Notes: generated by a model not told the origin, from the letters alone. Counted from the first letter of the stretch, positions 46,116-58,881 are shown. The stretch: 64,000 nt of DNA from Saussurea involucrata (GCA_033807775.1 CM066314.1:153315429-153379428); one strand, 5' to 3'. Numbers and translations are program-made.

Positions 46116-48596
46116 CTACAGACGGGCCCTTGAACTTGTAGACGACAATGGAGCACTCTGCAAAACCCGTGAATACATCAGTATTTGTTGTATATAAATA
46201 TTATATACTTAAAACAAAAGGTAAGTATTTCCGTGACAAACGACAAGTGGGTTGGCGGTCTCACCAATGGGACACCGTTTTTTGCTCTTTCTTCAAGAAA
46301 TCTTGATGGCTTATAGAAATCACTGTATTTTTCAGACCATTTCTTGAGACTTGCATATATGTGTTTGGCCCCAACCAAGTCTCCCCAAAACACAATACCA
46401 CCACTGAAACAAACAAACAAACAATAAGATATGTTTGTAATAAATTAACTACGGTAGGCAAAATGTGACTCAACCCGTCAACCCAACTCAAAATTAGCAG
46501 GTTGGGTTGACATTTACAACCCATTTAAGTAAATGGCCACCTAACTATTTATTTAAATGGGTTGGGTTGGGTTGAAATTTCCGACCTATTTACAACCCAT
46601 TTTCAACCTGTTTTCAACCCATTTAAAATATTATATAATTTTATTTTATTTTTAATTGAATATCATAAAATTTAGAATATTATATAATTTTATTTTATTT
46701 TTAGTTAAACTTTGAACAATTTTTTTGTATGTCACAAAATTAAATAGTCTAATCCTTTTTATTTTATTTAAAATTTTAAAATTAAATGAGTCAACCCATT
46801 TATTTAACAGGTTGGGTTGGGTTGAGATTTTCAACTTGTTTAACAAATGGGTTGACCCCAAACCCAACATGACCCATTGCCACCCCTAAAATTAACTGCG
46901 GAGTTCTGATGGGATCCTATGCATTGGTGAATAACGAATATAAAACAACGGACCGGTAAGAAGGAAAACTCATCCCGAGAACCGATGCAACATCAAGATC
47001 GGATGCTCGAACCACAACTCCTTCCTCGAGAACCCGACAAGCCTCGTTCACCACCGGAAACAGTATCATCTCCACTACTTCTTGGTCGCTGATCGATATT
47101 GGCTGCCACACGTATTTCAACAAACACATAAGAAGTTTCAGTATAAACCAAACCAAACGAGCACAGTAAATCCCACACAGAGGTAGGGTCAGAGGGGTAA
47201 ATTGGTAAATTCAATGGTGGTAGGATTTGTGCAAATAAAGAGTACCTTCCCTCCCGGCATTAAATTGACTAGTTTTTTAGCCTCCTCTACAATCGGAAAC
47301 ACCTCGGGATCGGGTTTCGGCTTGCTACCCTTCTCGTAAAGATAATATCCTTTTCCGTTGTTTTTACCTGAAACAGCAATCTTGCGTAAAGAAACAAGCT
47401 TTTTACTGGAAAGATCATAACAAATAAACAGAATAATCTTGTGAAAAGCAATTTACCATTTCGCCCGCTTTTAATTAGAAGGTCGATTATTGGAGAACGG
47501 AATGTGCGATCAGGAAAAGCCGTCGCAAATTCTTTACCTACAGCAAGAGCTACACCATATCCAGCTAAATCCTGAAGCCTACAATCACAAATTCATATAT
47601 ATATATATAGGTTCACGGTAAAACTCTAAATAAACAGAAAACCGAAAAACCATGAAAAAACGGATGAAAAGGTATATGAATATGGATGTCAAATTAACGA
47701 GAAAAATATGATCGTTTATTTGGTGTAATTTATTTCGCTCGAACGTTATTCATTTTTCGTATTTTTTCGAATAAAAAATAGGGGGGTTGAGGTTTATTAA
47801 TTTAAAAAATATTGTTGTAACCGCTCGTTTTATCACATCGATCAGATCATCTAATCTAACGGTTGATAAGGTGTTTTTTAGTTTTTCAAAGTTTGGGCGG
47901 TTTGCAAATGAAACTACCCCTATACATACATACATACATATATATATATAAAGGTCTCAACCTCAAGGAAAATGGCATTCTTGATTTTTCAACTTTCCCA
48001 CTATGATAAAAGGTCCTGAATCCTGATTATCCGTAGCTCCAAATTATACGAACGTTAAGGTGAAGAAACTTACTGGAAAGGCCCCATCGGGAGTCCAAAG
48101 CTGCTGATCAATCGGTCAACTCTAAACAAGTCGACACCTAAATGAAGCAGAATATGCGCACCCTGTGTGTATGGAAAGAAAGTGCGATTAACAGCGAATC
48201 CCGTACAATTTCCGACCACAACCGGAGCCTTCTTTATAATTTTTCCGACTGTCATAAGGTCTAGGATCACTTGTGCGGAAGTCTTTTCTGTTCGAACTAT
48301 CTCCAATAACGGCATCACATGAGCCGGACTGTAATCATTTTCGAATAAAAATAAATGTTAGTTCAGAAAATTCAAATTTTCTTGACACGCCATGGTCAAA
48401 TGCGCGTATTATGTAAGGCGTTATTATGTGCATACATGTATTTGTAAGCAATTTGTCCGGCATGCACATGTGCATAAAAACCAAAAAACAGGTTTTCACT
48501 TGTATGCACACATGAATATCGTACAGATGAATAGTTATCAGGGTGTTCCTCCTCAGATTTTCACCTTTTTAGGGTTTTCCCCTGAACCTCCCTCTA

Positions 48597-48649
<53 letters not shown>

Positions 48650-51600
48650 GGGGGGAGGTTAATGGGAAACTTAAAAAAAATGAAAAACTGAGGAACACTC
48701 TGCTAACCGTTCATCAGGATTCAGGACGGTATGTACATGTGCATACAAGAAATTGAAGTTGTTTTTTGGTTTTTATGCACATGCACATGTGCATACCCTC
48801 AGTTTTTCATTCTTTTGCGGTTATGATAGACACATTTGCCACCATAGGTCACACCTTGAAAAACTTCACGGCCTCAACATTTATATACACTCCACGTCAC
48901 GCCATTTAGAACCTTGTTTTAGTCTACTTCCCTAGTCGTGCATCTACTATAACTCTGGTTCACCTCCATTACAATTCACGTATAGGAGAAGAGGGAAATA
49001 ATTGTATCTTAGTGGCTGTTGGTTTAGAATAAAGCCTAGGGGTATTTTTGGGCTTTTACTTTTTGAATACGGAGCGGGAGTCTATTTTTTGGGAGGGAAG
49101 AGATTCTGTTAGGCATTCTGTTTTGTGTCAACTTGTAACTTGAGCTTTGCTCTGGGAGAGACCATGGCCTCTCGAATGTCATTGGATTGATTTTCATTTG
49201 AGTAAGTCAATCAAATACAACCATTAGCCACCGGTGTATACCAAACTCCTATGTTGCAATATATGATACACACACATTTATGTACAATTATTGTTCGAAT
49301 TTGATGATTCTAAAATGTGCACTTTATAAAGATTTCAAGTTATTTGCATTGACAACGAAACCATAGAGAAAATAGTTAAAAGATATGGATTATGTCATGT
49401 AACCTGAAGAAATGTGCCCCCACAACTCGGTCTTGAGATTTAATTTTCTCTCCAACTAAATTGAGGTCAATGGTAGATGTGTTTGTTGCCAAAATGCAAT
49501 GAGCGGGACAAGCCTTCTCGATCTCGCTGAAGATCTTTTGCTTCAATGGAACATTCTCGATAACCGCCTGCAATCAAAACAACTCAATTAAACAACTATA
49601 TAGGCTTGCGTTTCAAATATGTGTTTTACGTGCTATTCGCCAATAGTTGTACTTCCTTTGTCCCAAAATAAATGTCCACAAAGGAAAAGGCACACAGTTT
49701 TAGAAATGTGTCATTTTTACAGTTTTTAATTAAGGCGTTGTTTGGTAAAAAATAAGCTAGCTTATTTATTGAGTAATCGTTTGAATCATTGAATGCACAT
49801 AAGCCACTACTTGGAGTAGCTTATGAGGAGCTTTTTGACACTTTTTCCGATTATAACCCTCATTATTATTAATTATTATTATTATTATTAATTATAATTA
49901 ATTTATAACAATTCTAAAAATGTTTATATAAATTACATTAAAATTCATGGGCGGATGTAGCTATTGGGCTATGGTAGCCCATACAACCACACATTTTTTT
50001 TTGGTTAAGGGCCGGTCACATTAGGTCCTTAAATGTGAAACCAAAGATTTTTCTTGGTGAAACCATAGATTTTTCTTGGTGAAACCATAGACATTGAAAC
50101 TTTGAGGAATTGACGTTAAATATTGAAACTTCGTGTTTGAAAAATTCAAACAAGTAAAAAGAAACACTTAAGGACTGCACGATGTATTCTTTAGCTTTAA
50201 AAAGTCGAAAAATCAATTAATCAAACTTTTTTTAAAACCCCAAGACTTCTTCTAAAATCCCCACCCAACCTTTTTTTTGCCTTTTTATCTTTGAGATTTG
50301 TACTTTTTTTCTTCACTTAGCTCTCCAATAACCAATCTACTATTCTTAGGGTTTATGTTATATATTAAATTATTTTTTATGTAGTTTTTTATACATTTAG
50401 TGCTAGTTGATACTTGTAATGTTCATATTTGAGGCTAATTTTGTAGACTTTAGCGTTAGTTTGTTAACGTCTTTAATTCTTTTTCTTGATTGTTTTAAGA
50501 TGCAAAGATTTTTGAAAAGAAAAATATCAAGTGTTGCATCCAAATCTGGTCATGTAGAACCCTCAAGTGAAAATCCCCCAACAATCGATTTACATGATCT
50601 TTCTTGGGATCCATCAGAAAGACCAAAGAATTTGGCTTATTTTGTGACACCATACAAAAAAAATCCTGGATCCGCCTCTAAAAAATTAATGTAATTATAT
50701 TTTTGAAAAAAATATTAATTAATTAGGATATGTGAGGTTGACCAATTTTATTGTCATTCATATTATATGTAATAGTTATTTAAAATCATAGATTAATGTA
50801 GATTTTTTTCTAAAATTTGTTTTAACAAATTCAAATTTTATAGTAGATATACTATAATCAATTTTAAATTCTTTCAATTAACATATTATATTATTTAATT
50901 TTTCTTTACCATCTGGTTTGTAGTAATTAACAAACTATATAATTAGAAATTTGTTTTAATTATATTATTAGAAATTTATTTGAATTATATTATAAAATAT
51001 TTGTAGTTGACTATTTTTTCAATGTCATTTTTGGTCATTTTACATACTTATAAGCTAGTTTTTGCCAAACATAATTTGTTCATCGCTAGCTTATCAGCTA
51101 GCTTATTAGCTAGTTTGTCAAACATAGCCCAAGTAAACCACATATTTAACCTTATTTATGCATAAAGTAATGAACTTCTCCATCTCATAATTAAGGGTAT
51201 AATTGGAAAGTAGTCATTTACTTTTGAAAGTGGACACTTATTTTTGGGACGAGGGGAGTAATTTTATTAGGACGTAAAACAATTAGTAACAAACGATCTT
51301 TTATAGAAGAAAAATACCTCTATAACCATATCCACGTCTCTAAATTCCGAATAATCTAACACGCCTTTCACCATCGACAAGGCCTTTTCACCTTGAGCCT
51401 GTGCTAACTTCTTCCTCGCAACCAAACCTCGAACATTTGCTACAAAACAAAGTGTAATTGTGGTAAGTTTATGAACAATAGAAATCCTTCAATAGGGTTG
51501 GGTTCCGGTGAGAAGTTGAGGTTAACGTGAGAAGTGGTTATCAACCATTGGATGAGAAATGGACGCACATTAGGATGAAATGCACCGGATCAATTCCCTT

Positions 51601-54600
51601 CTAAGGCGCAATTCATGGAAGGACATTTGATTAAAAGCGATCAACGGTTCAGATCCATTTCTCATGCTTCTCACGTTAACCTCAACTTCTCACACGATCC
51701 TTCGCCATAATGGTGAACAAGTTAAGTACTAAATTATTAAATTCGTCTATTTACCTTCTATTGTTTTAATTCCCTTAAGAAGATACTCAGAGTTGACTTC
51801 TTTAAGAACAACGCGTATATTACCAAGGATAAGGGCTGTAGCTATTCCCGACCCCATTAGACCTCCACCGATCACGGCAACTTTCTTGACGGGCCTTGGC
51901 TTGAGACCAATATCGGTGACGTTAGGTACCTGTCGATCTTAGAAAACTAAGTCCACATTGTAGAAATTTGAAAGACCAAGATAGATTGTTCAGAATATAC
52001 TAGAGATGGCCAAAAATCGGTCCCGGTCCCGACCCAAATACGAAGGCCCGGTTAAGCTTTATAAGGCCCGGTTATGAGAACCGGTCCCGGGTTGGGCCCA
52101 AACTGGTCCCACTTGATTTTTTTAGAGTAAATTACGTTTTTCGTCCCTATGGTTTGCTAAAAATTACAGATTTTGTCCCTGTGGTTTTAAAATTTATATT
52201 TTCGTCCCTATGATTTGCAATTTGTTTCTGTTTTCGTCCCTGAGGCCAAAACACTACTTTTAAGTATGAAGGACTAAAATAGAAAAGAATTGTAAACCAT
52301 AGGGATGAAAATAGCAATAAAATTTAAATCAGAAGGACAAAAAAGGTGATGAATTACAAACCATAAGGATGAAAATCGCAATTTTAAAACCATAAGGATG
52401 AAAATAGAATTTTTTAACAAACCACAGAGACTAAAAATGTAATTTACTCTTTTTTTATTTCTTTAAAATCGATTTTTAACTTATAAAAAATATGTTTTGA
52501 AGAATTTGGTCAATCAAAGACATTTTTATTATATTTGGGTCAATCGAATACATTAAAAAAATACTTGTGTTTTTTAAAAATACGTTTTATTATAATTGGA
52601 TCAATCAAATACACTAACAAATACGTTTTTATTTAAAAATCTACTAATACATTTAAAAATAAATTTTAAATAAAAATCGGGCCGGGCCGGGGCCGGGCCC
52701 AAGTCGGTCCCGGGCCCATTTGGCCGTCTCTAGAATAGACCCATGACCGTACCTTTGAGATTGCACGTTGTGCAAAGAATACATGAACAAGACCCTTCGA
52801 TGTGTCTGAAACGACGAGCTCATTAAACACCTTGACCTCCTGAGGAACAAAATTTTAGATCTTTTTAGCTTGGGAAATTAACCGGGGCTGCTCTTTTATA
52901 AGTATAAAAGTAAAAACAAGATGTCAATCCTTGTAACAACATTAGGAAGATAATTTAGGGGTCGTTTACCAACACAAACTAGGTAAGTGTTAACCGAGTA
53001 AGAGTGCGGTCAGGGTAAGAGGTTCGGTATGGGCAAGCACCGACTGAAAATGGTTGTTTATCAAGTGTATGGGTAAGTGTGATAACCGAGTCAGAAGGCA
53101 ACCCCTTTCTTACTCGGTCAGCATATTTGTGCGTCACAATGTGTTGGTAAACAACATCCCCTCTTACTGGGTAAGCACCTCTTACCCTGTAAGAGGCGGT
53201 CAACAGCTAGTAAACAACCTCTTATTAGACAATGGTAACAAGTCTTTTGGCCCAAACATTGCTTACTAATAAAATAAAGAGTAATTTACGTTTTTAGTCC
53301 CTGCAATTTGTTGAGAAATTTTATTTTCGTCCCTGTGATTTTGAAATTATGATTTTTCATCCCCATGGTTTATAATTCATTATCATTTTGTCCTTATGAT
53401 TCAAAGTTTAATGTTTTTTTTCGTTCCTGTGGTTTACAACTCATTTCTATTTTAGTGCCTCATACTTGAATGTAGTATTTAGCCTCAGGAACGAACATAG
53501 AAATAAATTGCAAACCATAGGGACAAAACCGCAACTTCAAAACCACAGGGATAAAATCTGCAACTTTTAACAAACCACATGGACTAAAAACGTAATTACT
53601 CTAAACTAAAAGAAGTCATACAACCAAAAATACCTTCAAAACGCCGGTGTATCCTCCATGAATAATGCCTTCCTCAATCACGTCAAGGCACGCGAGATGT
53701 TGTGGCATATTAGGAGCCGTGCGTTTGACTAGTTGTTTAGCGTTCTTAAGTATCTCACGCGCTTCAGATAACGAACCAATCTTGTCCGTACGATGAAGTG
53801 CACGAACCCACGGTTTACGGGCCTCTGCGATGTCTAAAGCCCATTGCCGAGACACTTTCAATAATTCTTGGGGAGGTACAATGGCATCAATGAGACCTAG
53901 CTTTTTCCCTTCGTCAGAAAGTATCGGTTTAGATGTCTACAAAAGAAAATTCTTTAAAATAAATATCATCGATTCACCAAAATTCTTATGATGGTTTAAC
54001 AATATCGAAGTAGAGAGGATCTCACCAACATCATATCAATTGCCTTTGACAACCCCAAAAGCCTAGGAAGTCTTTGGGTACCTTGAAAAATTATATTCAA
54101 GTGTTCGTTAGTTAGTCAACTCCATTAATGAAATCAAAATAGGTGTAGTTTTTCCCGAAACAAGTGTCCACTTTTTGTTTTAAGAAAAAGCTCTTATCAT
54201 CCTCTTATGTCTGATTCGATAAGAGGTAGGGTCGTTCAGACTGTTTGTTTTTTCCAAATTTTCAGTCACTTATGTCTTATCGTCCTCTTATCTGGAAATA
54301 GGTAAACCAGCCCCTTATTTGTCTCTTATTGTTCTCAATCGATTTACCTTAATGGATCCTTTCTCTCGATCGATCCACTTGGATTATAATATAACTCAAT
54401 TTACTATAATTAGGTGACTTTCTAATTTAGATTTATATAATTTAAATACATTATTATCTCTCAATCAATTAACCTTAATTCGTTTAAAATTAAATGGATG
54501 CTAATTTTATAATTTAGATGTAAAATTCATAATGATGATGAATAATTATGTGAAACTGTATAAATTTTTATATAAATTAAACATTATAATATTCTAATGG

Positions 54601-57600
54601 GTAAAATAGACAATTTAAACAAATTCAAACATTTATAAACAAACAGTCTTATTGCAGATTTCAGACTTCAACACCACATTTTATCAATCATAAGTGAAAT
54701 AAGACTTCAGACTTCCACACCTCTTAAAAGACACGGCGAATTCTCGTTTGGACCGACCGTGTAGGGTCGCCACAAAATTGTCATTTAGTTAATTAAAAAG
54801 TGTACACATTTCTAAAACCGTGTCTTTTTCATCGTGGACATTTATTACGGGAACTAAGGGGGTATTTATAATCTTACAATAAGAGTTGCTATAGTTATTG
54901 TACCTCCAAAGCCGGGCATAACGCCAAGAGATAGTTCGGGTAATCCAAGTTGAGCTTTTGGAGCCGCAATACGGGCATGGCATCCCTACATAAAACAACA
55001 AGTTTAAAAATGCATTCACCGAACTAAATTTGTGAACAAACTTGGATGCCCAAAAAACTACAAACCAACCATTGCAACTTCTAGACCGCCCCCGAGTGCA
55101 AGTCCTTGTATAGCGGCAACTATGGGTTTCTTGGCATCTAAGATTACCAAAAAGAAACAAATCGTGTTAATGAATGAAGACTTTAGCCATTGTCACATAA
55201 AACTAGAGATGTGCAAAACTCGATTCGTCTGAAATCTGAAACCAAACTCGAACCGAAAAAAATAAGGTGTTTATACAAAATCCGAATACCCCAAAATCCG
55301 AAACCTGATTGACGGGACGATATTCGGGTTCGGGTTGGGTTTGATTTTTGGCCACCCAGCCTGTCCGAAAACCCGAAATAATATACTTATATATTTTAAA
55401 TGTTATATAAATATATTTATTTATCTAATTATCTTTTGAAAATCATAAATTCTAGTCGGTCGAATTTTTTCTAATTTTTGAACTTACTATCGATTTCATC
55501 AATATCGCAATCGATTGAATTCATCCTCAAAATCGATTGGATCTATACATATTTTTTGCATTATAATATTACCCGAACCCGACCGACATCAACCCGAAAC
55601 CCGACCAACCCCAACCCGAAGCAATCCGAAATTCGAAATAAACTTCGGGTCTTGATTTCAATATCCGAAAACCGATCGGGTTTTTGGTTTGCCCACCCGA
55701 ACTGCCCGATGCACACCCCTACATAAAACACTAGTAAGTGGGAAAAAGATACCATGAAGTTTAAATAATACCTTCGATTGTGTTAGTCACAAGGGAAACA
55801 GATACATCCGGAAGTTGAGATATGTCTCCTGCCATAAAAATAATTAATTTTTGGGAACAATAGATAATTAGTTTGTTGCAAAGCCGATATCTAATGAAGT
55901 CATACCGTTTTGATGAACTTTTTGGAAAACATTGATGTCAAATCCACCTGAAAATCTCCCATTCTTGCCTTCATAAAGTAAGAAAGGTCAAATTTAGTAC
56001 CGGAAATGACGGGTTTGACTAAAAAATTTCAGTAAATGTATACTCCAAGAACTACAAATTCAAAGATGTTAGTGATGAATTTGATCATCCAAGCCATATC
56101 AAGTTAAGATGGTGCTTGTTTACATGTAAATAGGCTGAATGGCTTGAACCTCTGAATAGGTCAGAGCCCAAGTCCATTTGCTAAAAAGAAAAATCTGAAG
56201 AAATGAATAAATGATTGAACAGTTATGAGGCAAAAACTCAACTTGATTATTCAGAAAGTTGCTCAGAACACTGTTGTTTTATATCTGTTGAATGGTTTGG
56301 TGCAGAATGATTAGGTAGTCAGAATGATTAAGAGACTCTTGTGAGATAATGCAAAATGAAACATGGTTATTTGGTAATTGTTCAGAATGAAATTAGGGCG
56401 CTGAATGGTACAGGAGGCCCAAGATACAAAATCATTCAAAGGGTTTTAGAACCATTAAGAGGCAGACTTTTTTTGCCAAACGAGATTCACCTCTTCGCAA
56501 TTCAGAAGTTGCCTCTTAATGGAACTATTAAGAGGTAAACAAACAGCCCCATTTCAATTTGCTATTTTTTCCAAGTAAATTACATATTTTTTCTCTGGAT
56601 TATTACTTATTGCAATTTAGTCCATTAACTTTTTTTGCATGGTTCGTCCAAAGTAATCATTTCTTAACACATATAACCAAACCAAAAGCTGAATTTATGA
56701 AGTCTTCTAGGCATCTCTTATATGGGTACTGCATTTGTACAATAACAAAGCTCAAATATCCTAAATGTATTTCTTGAATATTAGTGATTTATTGGAATTT
56801 TTGCTTCTTAAATCATGCTGAGATGGTTACCCAACTTGTGAAAAACCGTTTGCAAAAAGATTTTGGTGAAAAACCGAGTGCTTCAAAAAGTTCTTCATGA
56901 GTTTGGAGAAAGTTGAGAAGTAGGGAGGAGTTTGTGACCAGAAAGTTGAAAAAAAACAAAAGAGCATTTGAAAAGAAACGGGCTTAGGGGTCATTCACCC
57001 AACACTTATCCGGTAAGCGCTTATCGGTAATAGTCACACTTTCACTTAACTTACCGGGTAAGATTTTAGTCCATTAAAATGGCATCATATGCAACATTTT
57101 TATCAGGTAAGCGCTTACCGGGTAAGAGTCCGCACTCTCACTTGCCAAGTAAGATTCTCGGTCCTTGTTATCGCTCTTACCGGGTAAGATTCTCAATCCT
57201 TGTCATGTTCATCCGATAAAGTAAATGAGCCAGTAAGCACTTACCGGGTAAGAGTCCTCACTCTCACTTACCAGGTAAGACTCTCGGTCCTTGTTATCTC
57301 TCTTACCTGAGTAAGATTCTCAATCCTAAATGAGCCGGTAAGCACTTACCGGGTAAGCGCTCAGTAAACCGCCCCTAAGACTCCAAGGGGTTTAAGACAC
57401 GCGTGCATTATTTTTCAAGTTGTCATAACTCATAAGACTATTTTGGTCTATCAACCAGGGGTCATTTAGGTAAATGACCTTAAATGAGTTTTTAATTAAA
57501 TTCATGACCTCCTTGCCTATATAAGAAAAAATGGGTTTATACTCATGAGAAGGTCATGGATTTAATTAAAATCTCATTTAAGGTTATATACATAAAAATC

Positions 57601-58269
57601 TCATCAACCAGCCTTCTTGTTAAAAATGGCTTAAAGTAGTAGCTTATGTTCATTCAAAATGAAACCCTAATCATTGGCTACTTCTTAGTCACTAAACAAA
57701 ACCCTAAATCAAAAACCAGCCCAATTAAGTTGGATTCACGAGATCCTAAATAGAAAATGAAGTAAATTCAATGAAAATAAAAGCTGGATTCAAGAGATTA
57801 CCGATCACTTCTTTGTTTACAATTCACCAAACATATAATAAACCAGAAAAACAGTCGAATTCCACACATAAAAAGGCTGGATTCAATAGATTACCAGTCA
57901 AAACGATCGCTTTTACATCATCTCTCCTCATAGCCTCTGCAAATTTCTCCTTCAATCCAGCAAGAACTTAAGGAACAAAAAAAAATTCAAAACAAAACAA
58001 ATGATCAATCATCGAAATGCAATTAAAGTGGAGAAATAACAAACAAAATAACTAATCCGTGAGATCTAATCAGTAGCGAAACCGAATTGAATCAAAGAAC
58101 TTATACGCAAAATTGAGCTTGTTTTCATGAGATTTTATAAAACCTAAATTGAATTGAAGGAAGATAGAAGCTTACTTGGGACAGCTAAGGCGTTAACAGG
58201 AGGATTAGAGATGGTGATGAGAGCAACACCATCGGAATCCACCTCCATCGTAACGATTACTTGTGCCAT
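46116..58269 (-). CDS. AIM1: Peroxisomal fatty acid beta-oxidation multifunctional protein AIM1
   Basis: Eighteen exons join in phase (minus strand): 58269-58176, 57966-57895, 55968-55906, 55828-55772, 55137-55070, 54985-54904, 54081-54026, 53936-53634, 52839-52753, 51929-51755, 51439-51318, 49567-49404, 48328-48074, 47578-47457, 47367-47246, 47102-46954, 46403-46265 and 46157-46116. All have GT..AG and they give 723 residues, the usual family length. The N-terminal enoyl-CoA hydratase has GGGLE (Glu115) and LPELSLG (Glu135), the catalytic pair 20 apart. The 3-hydroxyacyl-CoA dehydrogenase has VIGGGLMGSG (315-320, NAD binding), SPAH (His451), NCTGFAVNR and SFPSYRGG. The end SSRARL gives an ARL peroxisomal targeting signal. 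The start MAQVIVTMEV and interior favour AIM1 over MFP2. It catalyses steps 2 and 3 of beta-oxidation, including in jasmonate synthesis. No defects seen. Confidence 0.97.
46455..46890. mobile_element. MITE with GGCAATGGGTCA-type terminus in AIM1 intron 16
   Basis: CAACCC/GGGTTG-rich inverted ends (GGCAAAATGTGACTCAACCC at left, CCCAACATGACCCATTGCCACCCC at right) flank a TTTTATTTTATTTTTA-rich duplicated centre. Confidence 0.68.
47585..47950. other. AIM1 intron 13 insertion-like AT-rich sequence
   Basis: TA microsatellites lie at both sides (about 47,598 and 47,935) with AACTCTAAATAAACAGAAAACCG and AACCGCTCG segments between. It resembles a Helitron-like or other non-autonomous insertion, but no defining ends are clear. 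Confidence 0.35.
48400..48810. repeat. Long interrupted inverted repeat with (TA)n core in AIM1 intron 12
   Basis: GCATGCACATGTGCATAAAAACCAAAAAAC at about 48,459 is mirrored at about 48,753-48,795. GTGTTCCTC..TTTTT with CCCTC at about 48,542-48,595 is mirrored by GGGGAGG..GAGGAACAC at about 48,650-48,700. The centre is a pure TA tract of about 50 bp (48,600-48,648). Confidence 0.8.
48600..48648. repeat. (TA)n microsatellite
   Basis: About 24 uninterrupted TA dinucleotides in AIM1 intron 12. Confidence 0.97.
49733..51129. mobile_element. hAT-like MITE in AIM1 intron 11 with a nested hAT derivative
   Basis: The left AGGCGTTGTTTGG..AAGCTAGCTTA and right TAAGCTAGTTTGTCAAACATAGCC ends match the element at 25,409-26,222. 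The interior is AT-rich and interrupted by a second element at 49,948-50,679. Confidence 0.78.
49948..50679 (+). mobile_element. Non-autonomous hAT element carrying a transposase N-terminus
   Basis: The ends GGGCGGATGTAGC and GGATCCGCCTC are inverted (GAGGCGGATCC). It contains a frame from 50,503 reading MQRFLKRKISSVAS..., which resembles the start of TTF-type zinc-finger hAT transposases, followed directly by the element end. This implies a large internal deletion of an autonomous copy. The same terminus is seen at about 41,280-41,300 in the storage-protein gene. Confidence 0.68.
51495..51705. repeat. Inverted-repeat MITE in AIM1 intron 10
   Basis: GAGAAGTTGAGGTTAACGTGAGAAG at the left and CTTCTCACGTTAACCTCAACTTCTC at the right are near-perfect inverted repeats about 200 bp apart. 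GGATGAGAAATGGA and TCCATTTCTCAT are mirrored inside. Confidence 0.85.
51995..52735. mobile_element. GGGCCGGG-rich inverted-repeat element in AIM1 intron 9, with nested foldback
   Basis: AGAGATGGCCAAAAATCGGTCCCGG at left and CCGGGCCCATTTGGCCGTCTCT at right are inverted. The element is split by a foldback repeat at about 52,131-52,452. Confidence 0.75.
52131..52452. repeat. Foldback repeat (AGAGTAAATTACGTTTTT family), copy 1
   Basis: AGAGTAAATTACGTTTTTCGTCC at left and GACTAAAAATGTAATTTACTCT at right are inverted. Inside, GTCCCTATGGTTTGC and GCAAACCATAGGGA-type blocks alternate. Further copies are at 53,279-53,606 and around 59,120-61,760. Confidence 0.82.
52957..53222. mobile_element. GGGGTCGTTTA MITE in AIM1 intron 8
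   Basis: AGGGGTCGTTTACCAACAC at left and AGTAAACAACCTCT at right are inverted, with GGTAAGTGTTAACCGAGTAAGAG motifs inside as in the copy at 24,164. Confidence 0.72.
53279..53606. repeat. Foldback repeat family, copy 2
   Basis: AGAGTAATTTACGTTTTTAGTCC and GGACTAAAAACGTAATTACTCT are inverted ends. Same internal blocks as copy 1. Confidence 0.85.
54165..54745. mobile_element. MITE-like insertion in AIM1 intron 6
   Basis: CTCTTATGTCTGATTCG..GTTCAGACTGTTTGTTTTTT at the left and AAACAAACAGTCTTATTGCAG..CTTCAGACTTCCACACCTCTTAA at the right share inverted blocks around an AT-rich core. Boundaries approximate. Similar in style to 56,107-56,549. Confidence 0.6.
55205..55725. mobile_element. CCCGAACCCGA-rich MITE in AIM1 intron 4
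   Basis: AGAGATGTGCAAAACTCG at left and GCCCGATGCACACCCCT at right suggest inverted ends. CCCGAAACCCGACC/GGGTTCGGGTT blocks are inverted inside around an AT-rich core. Confidence 0.65.
56107..56549. mobile_element. hAT-like MITE in AIM1 intron 2
   Basis: GTGCTTGTTTACATGTAAATAGG..CTCTGAATAGG at left and CCTCTTAATGG..GAGGTAAACAAACAGCCCC at right form inverted ends. ATTCAGAATG blocks repeat inside. Confidence 0.65.
56993..57377. mobile_element. GGGGTCATTCA MITE with GGTAAG repeats in AIM1 intron 2
   Basis: AGGGGTCATTCACCCAACACTTA at left and CGCTCAGTAAACCGCCCCTAAG at right are inverted. The motif ACCGGGTAAGA recurs at least six times inside. Same family as 24,164 and 52,957. Confidence 0.74.
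57455..57610. repeat. Small palindrome in AIM1 intron 2
   Basis: AAATGACCTTAAATGAG..TTAATTAAATTCATGACC is mirrored by GGTCATGGATTTAATTAAAATCTCATTTAAGGTTA. Confidence 0.72.
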
Positions 58270-58587
58270 TGTTGATGATTTTTGTGTAGCAAAACAAAGA
58301 GTCTATGAAAGTCAATAGCGAAGAAGAAGATGATGAGGGTGGTATATGTAGATAGAGATCTGGAGTGTGAATTTGACCATGTTTGTTGCGATCAATCACA
58401 TACAAATATACAATGATGTTGAATCCATTATTGCGTATCACTTTGGCTCACGCACCGAGGCCTAAATTATCAAAATAATAATTATTTATATTTATATTTG
58501 GTAACCAATTATTTTATAACAAAATTTCATTAAATACAATTAAATAAATATATATTGGTTTTGATCAGAAATTGGGTTAATATAATA

Positions 58588-58881
58588 ATAGTATCTCCAA
58601 TGGTTTCACCAAAATTTCTTCAAAATGAAGAATTAAAGTATTTTATTCATCTATTAAAATATTATTCTTCTCTCTACATATTTATTTTCAAAGTTTTCTA
58701 TTGGTCCTCTCACTTGGTAATCATTTTTGTAGTGATCTCCATATTTGGAGAAAACCTCATTCCCTTTCCTACTTTCTCCATTTTGGAGATAGTTTTAGGA
58801 AAGCTGTTGAAGCAAAAGTAGAGCCCAAAATCCTCATATTCTTCATTTTCTTCAAAATAGAAAAGTTGTTGGAGATGCTCG
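58588..58881. mobile_element. MITE with TATCTCCAATGG termini upstream of AIM1
   Basis: TATCTCCAATGGTTTC at left and TTGTTGGAGATGC at right are inverted, with TCTTCAAAATGAAGAA and TTCTTCAAAATAGAA inside. Located about 320 bp upstream of the AIM1 start codon. Confidence 0.65.
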
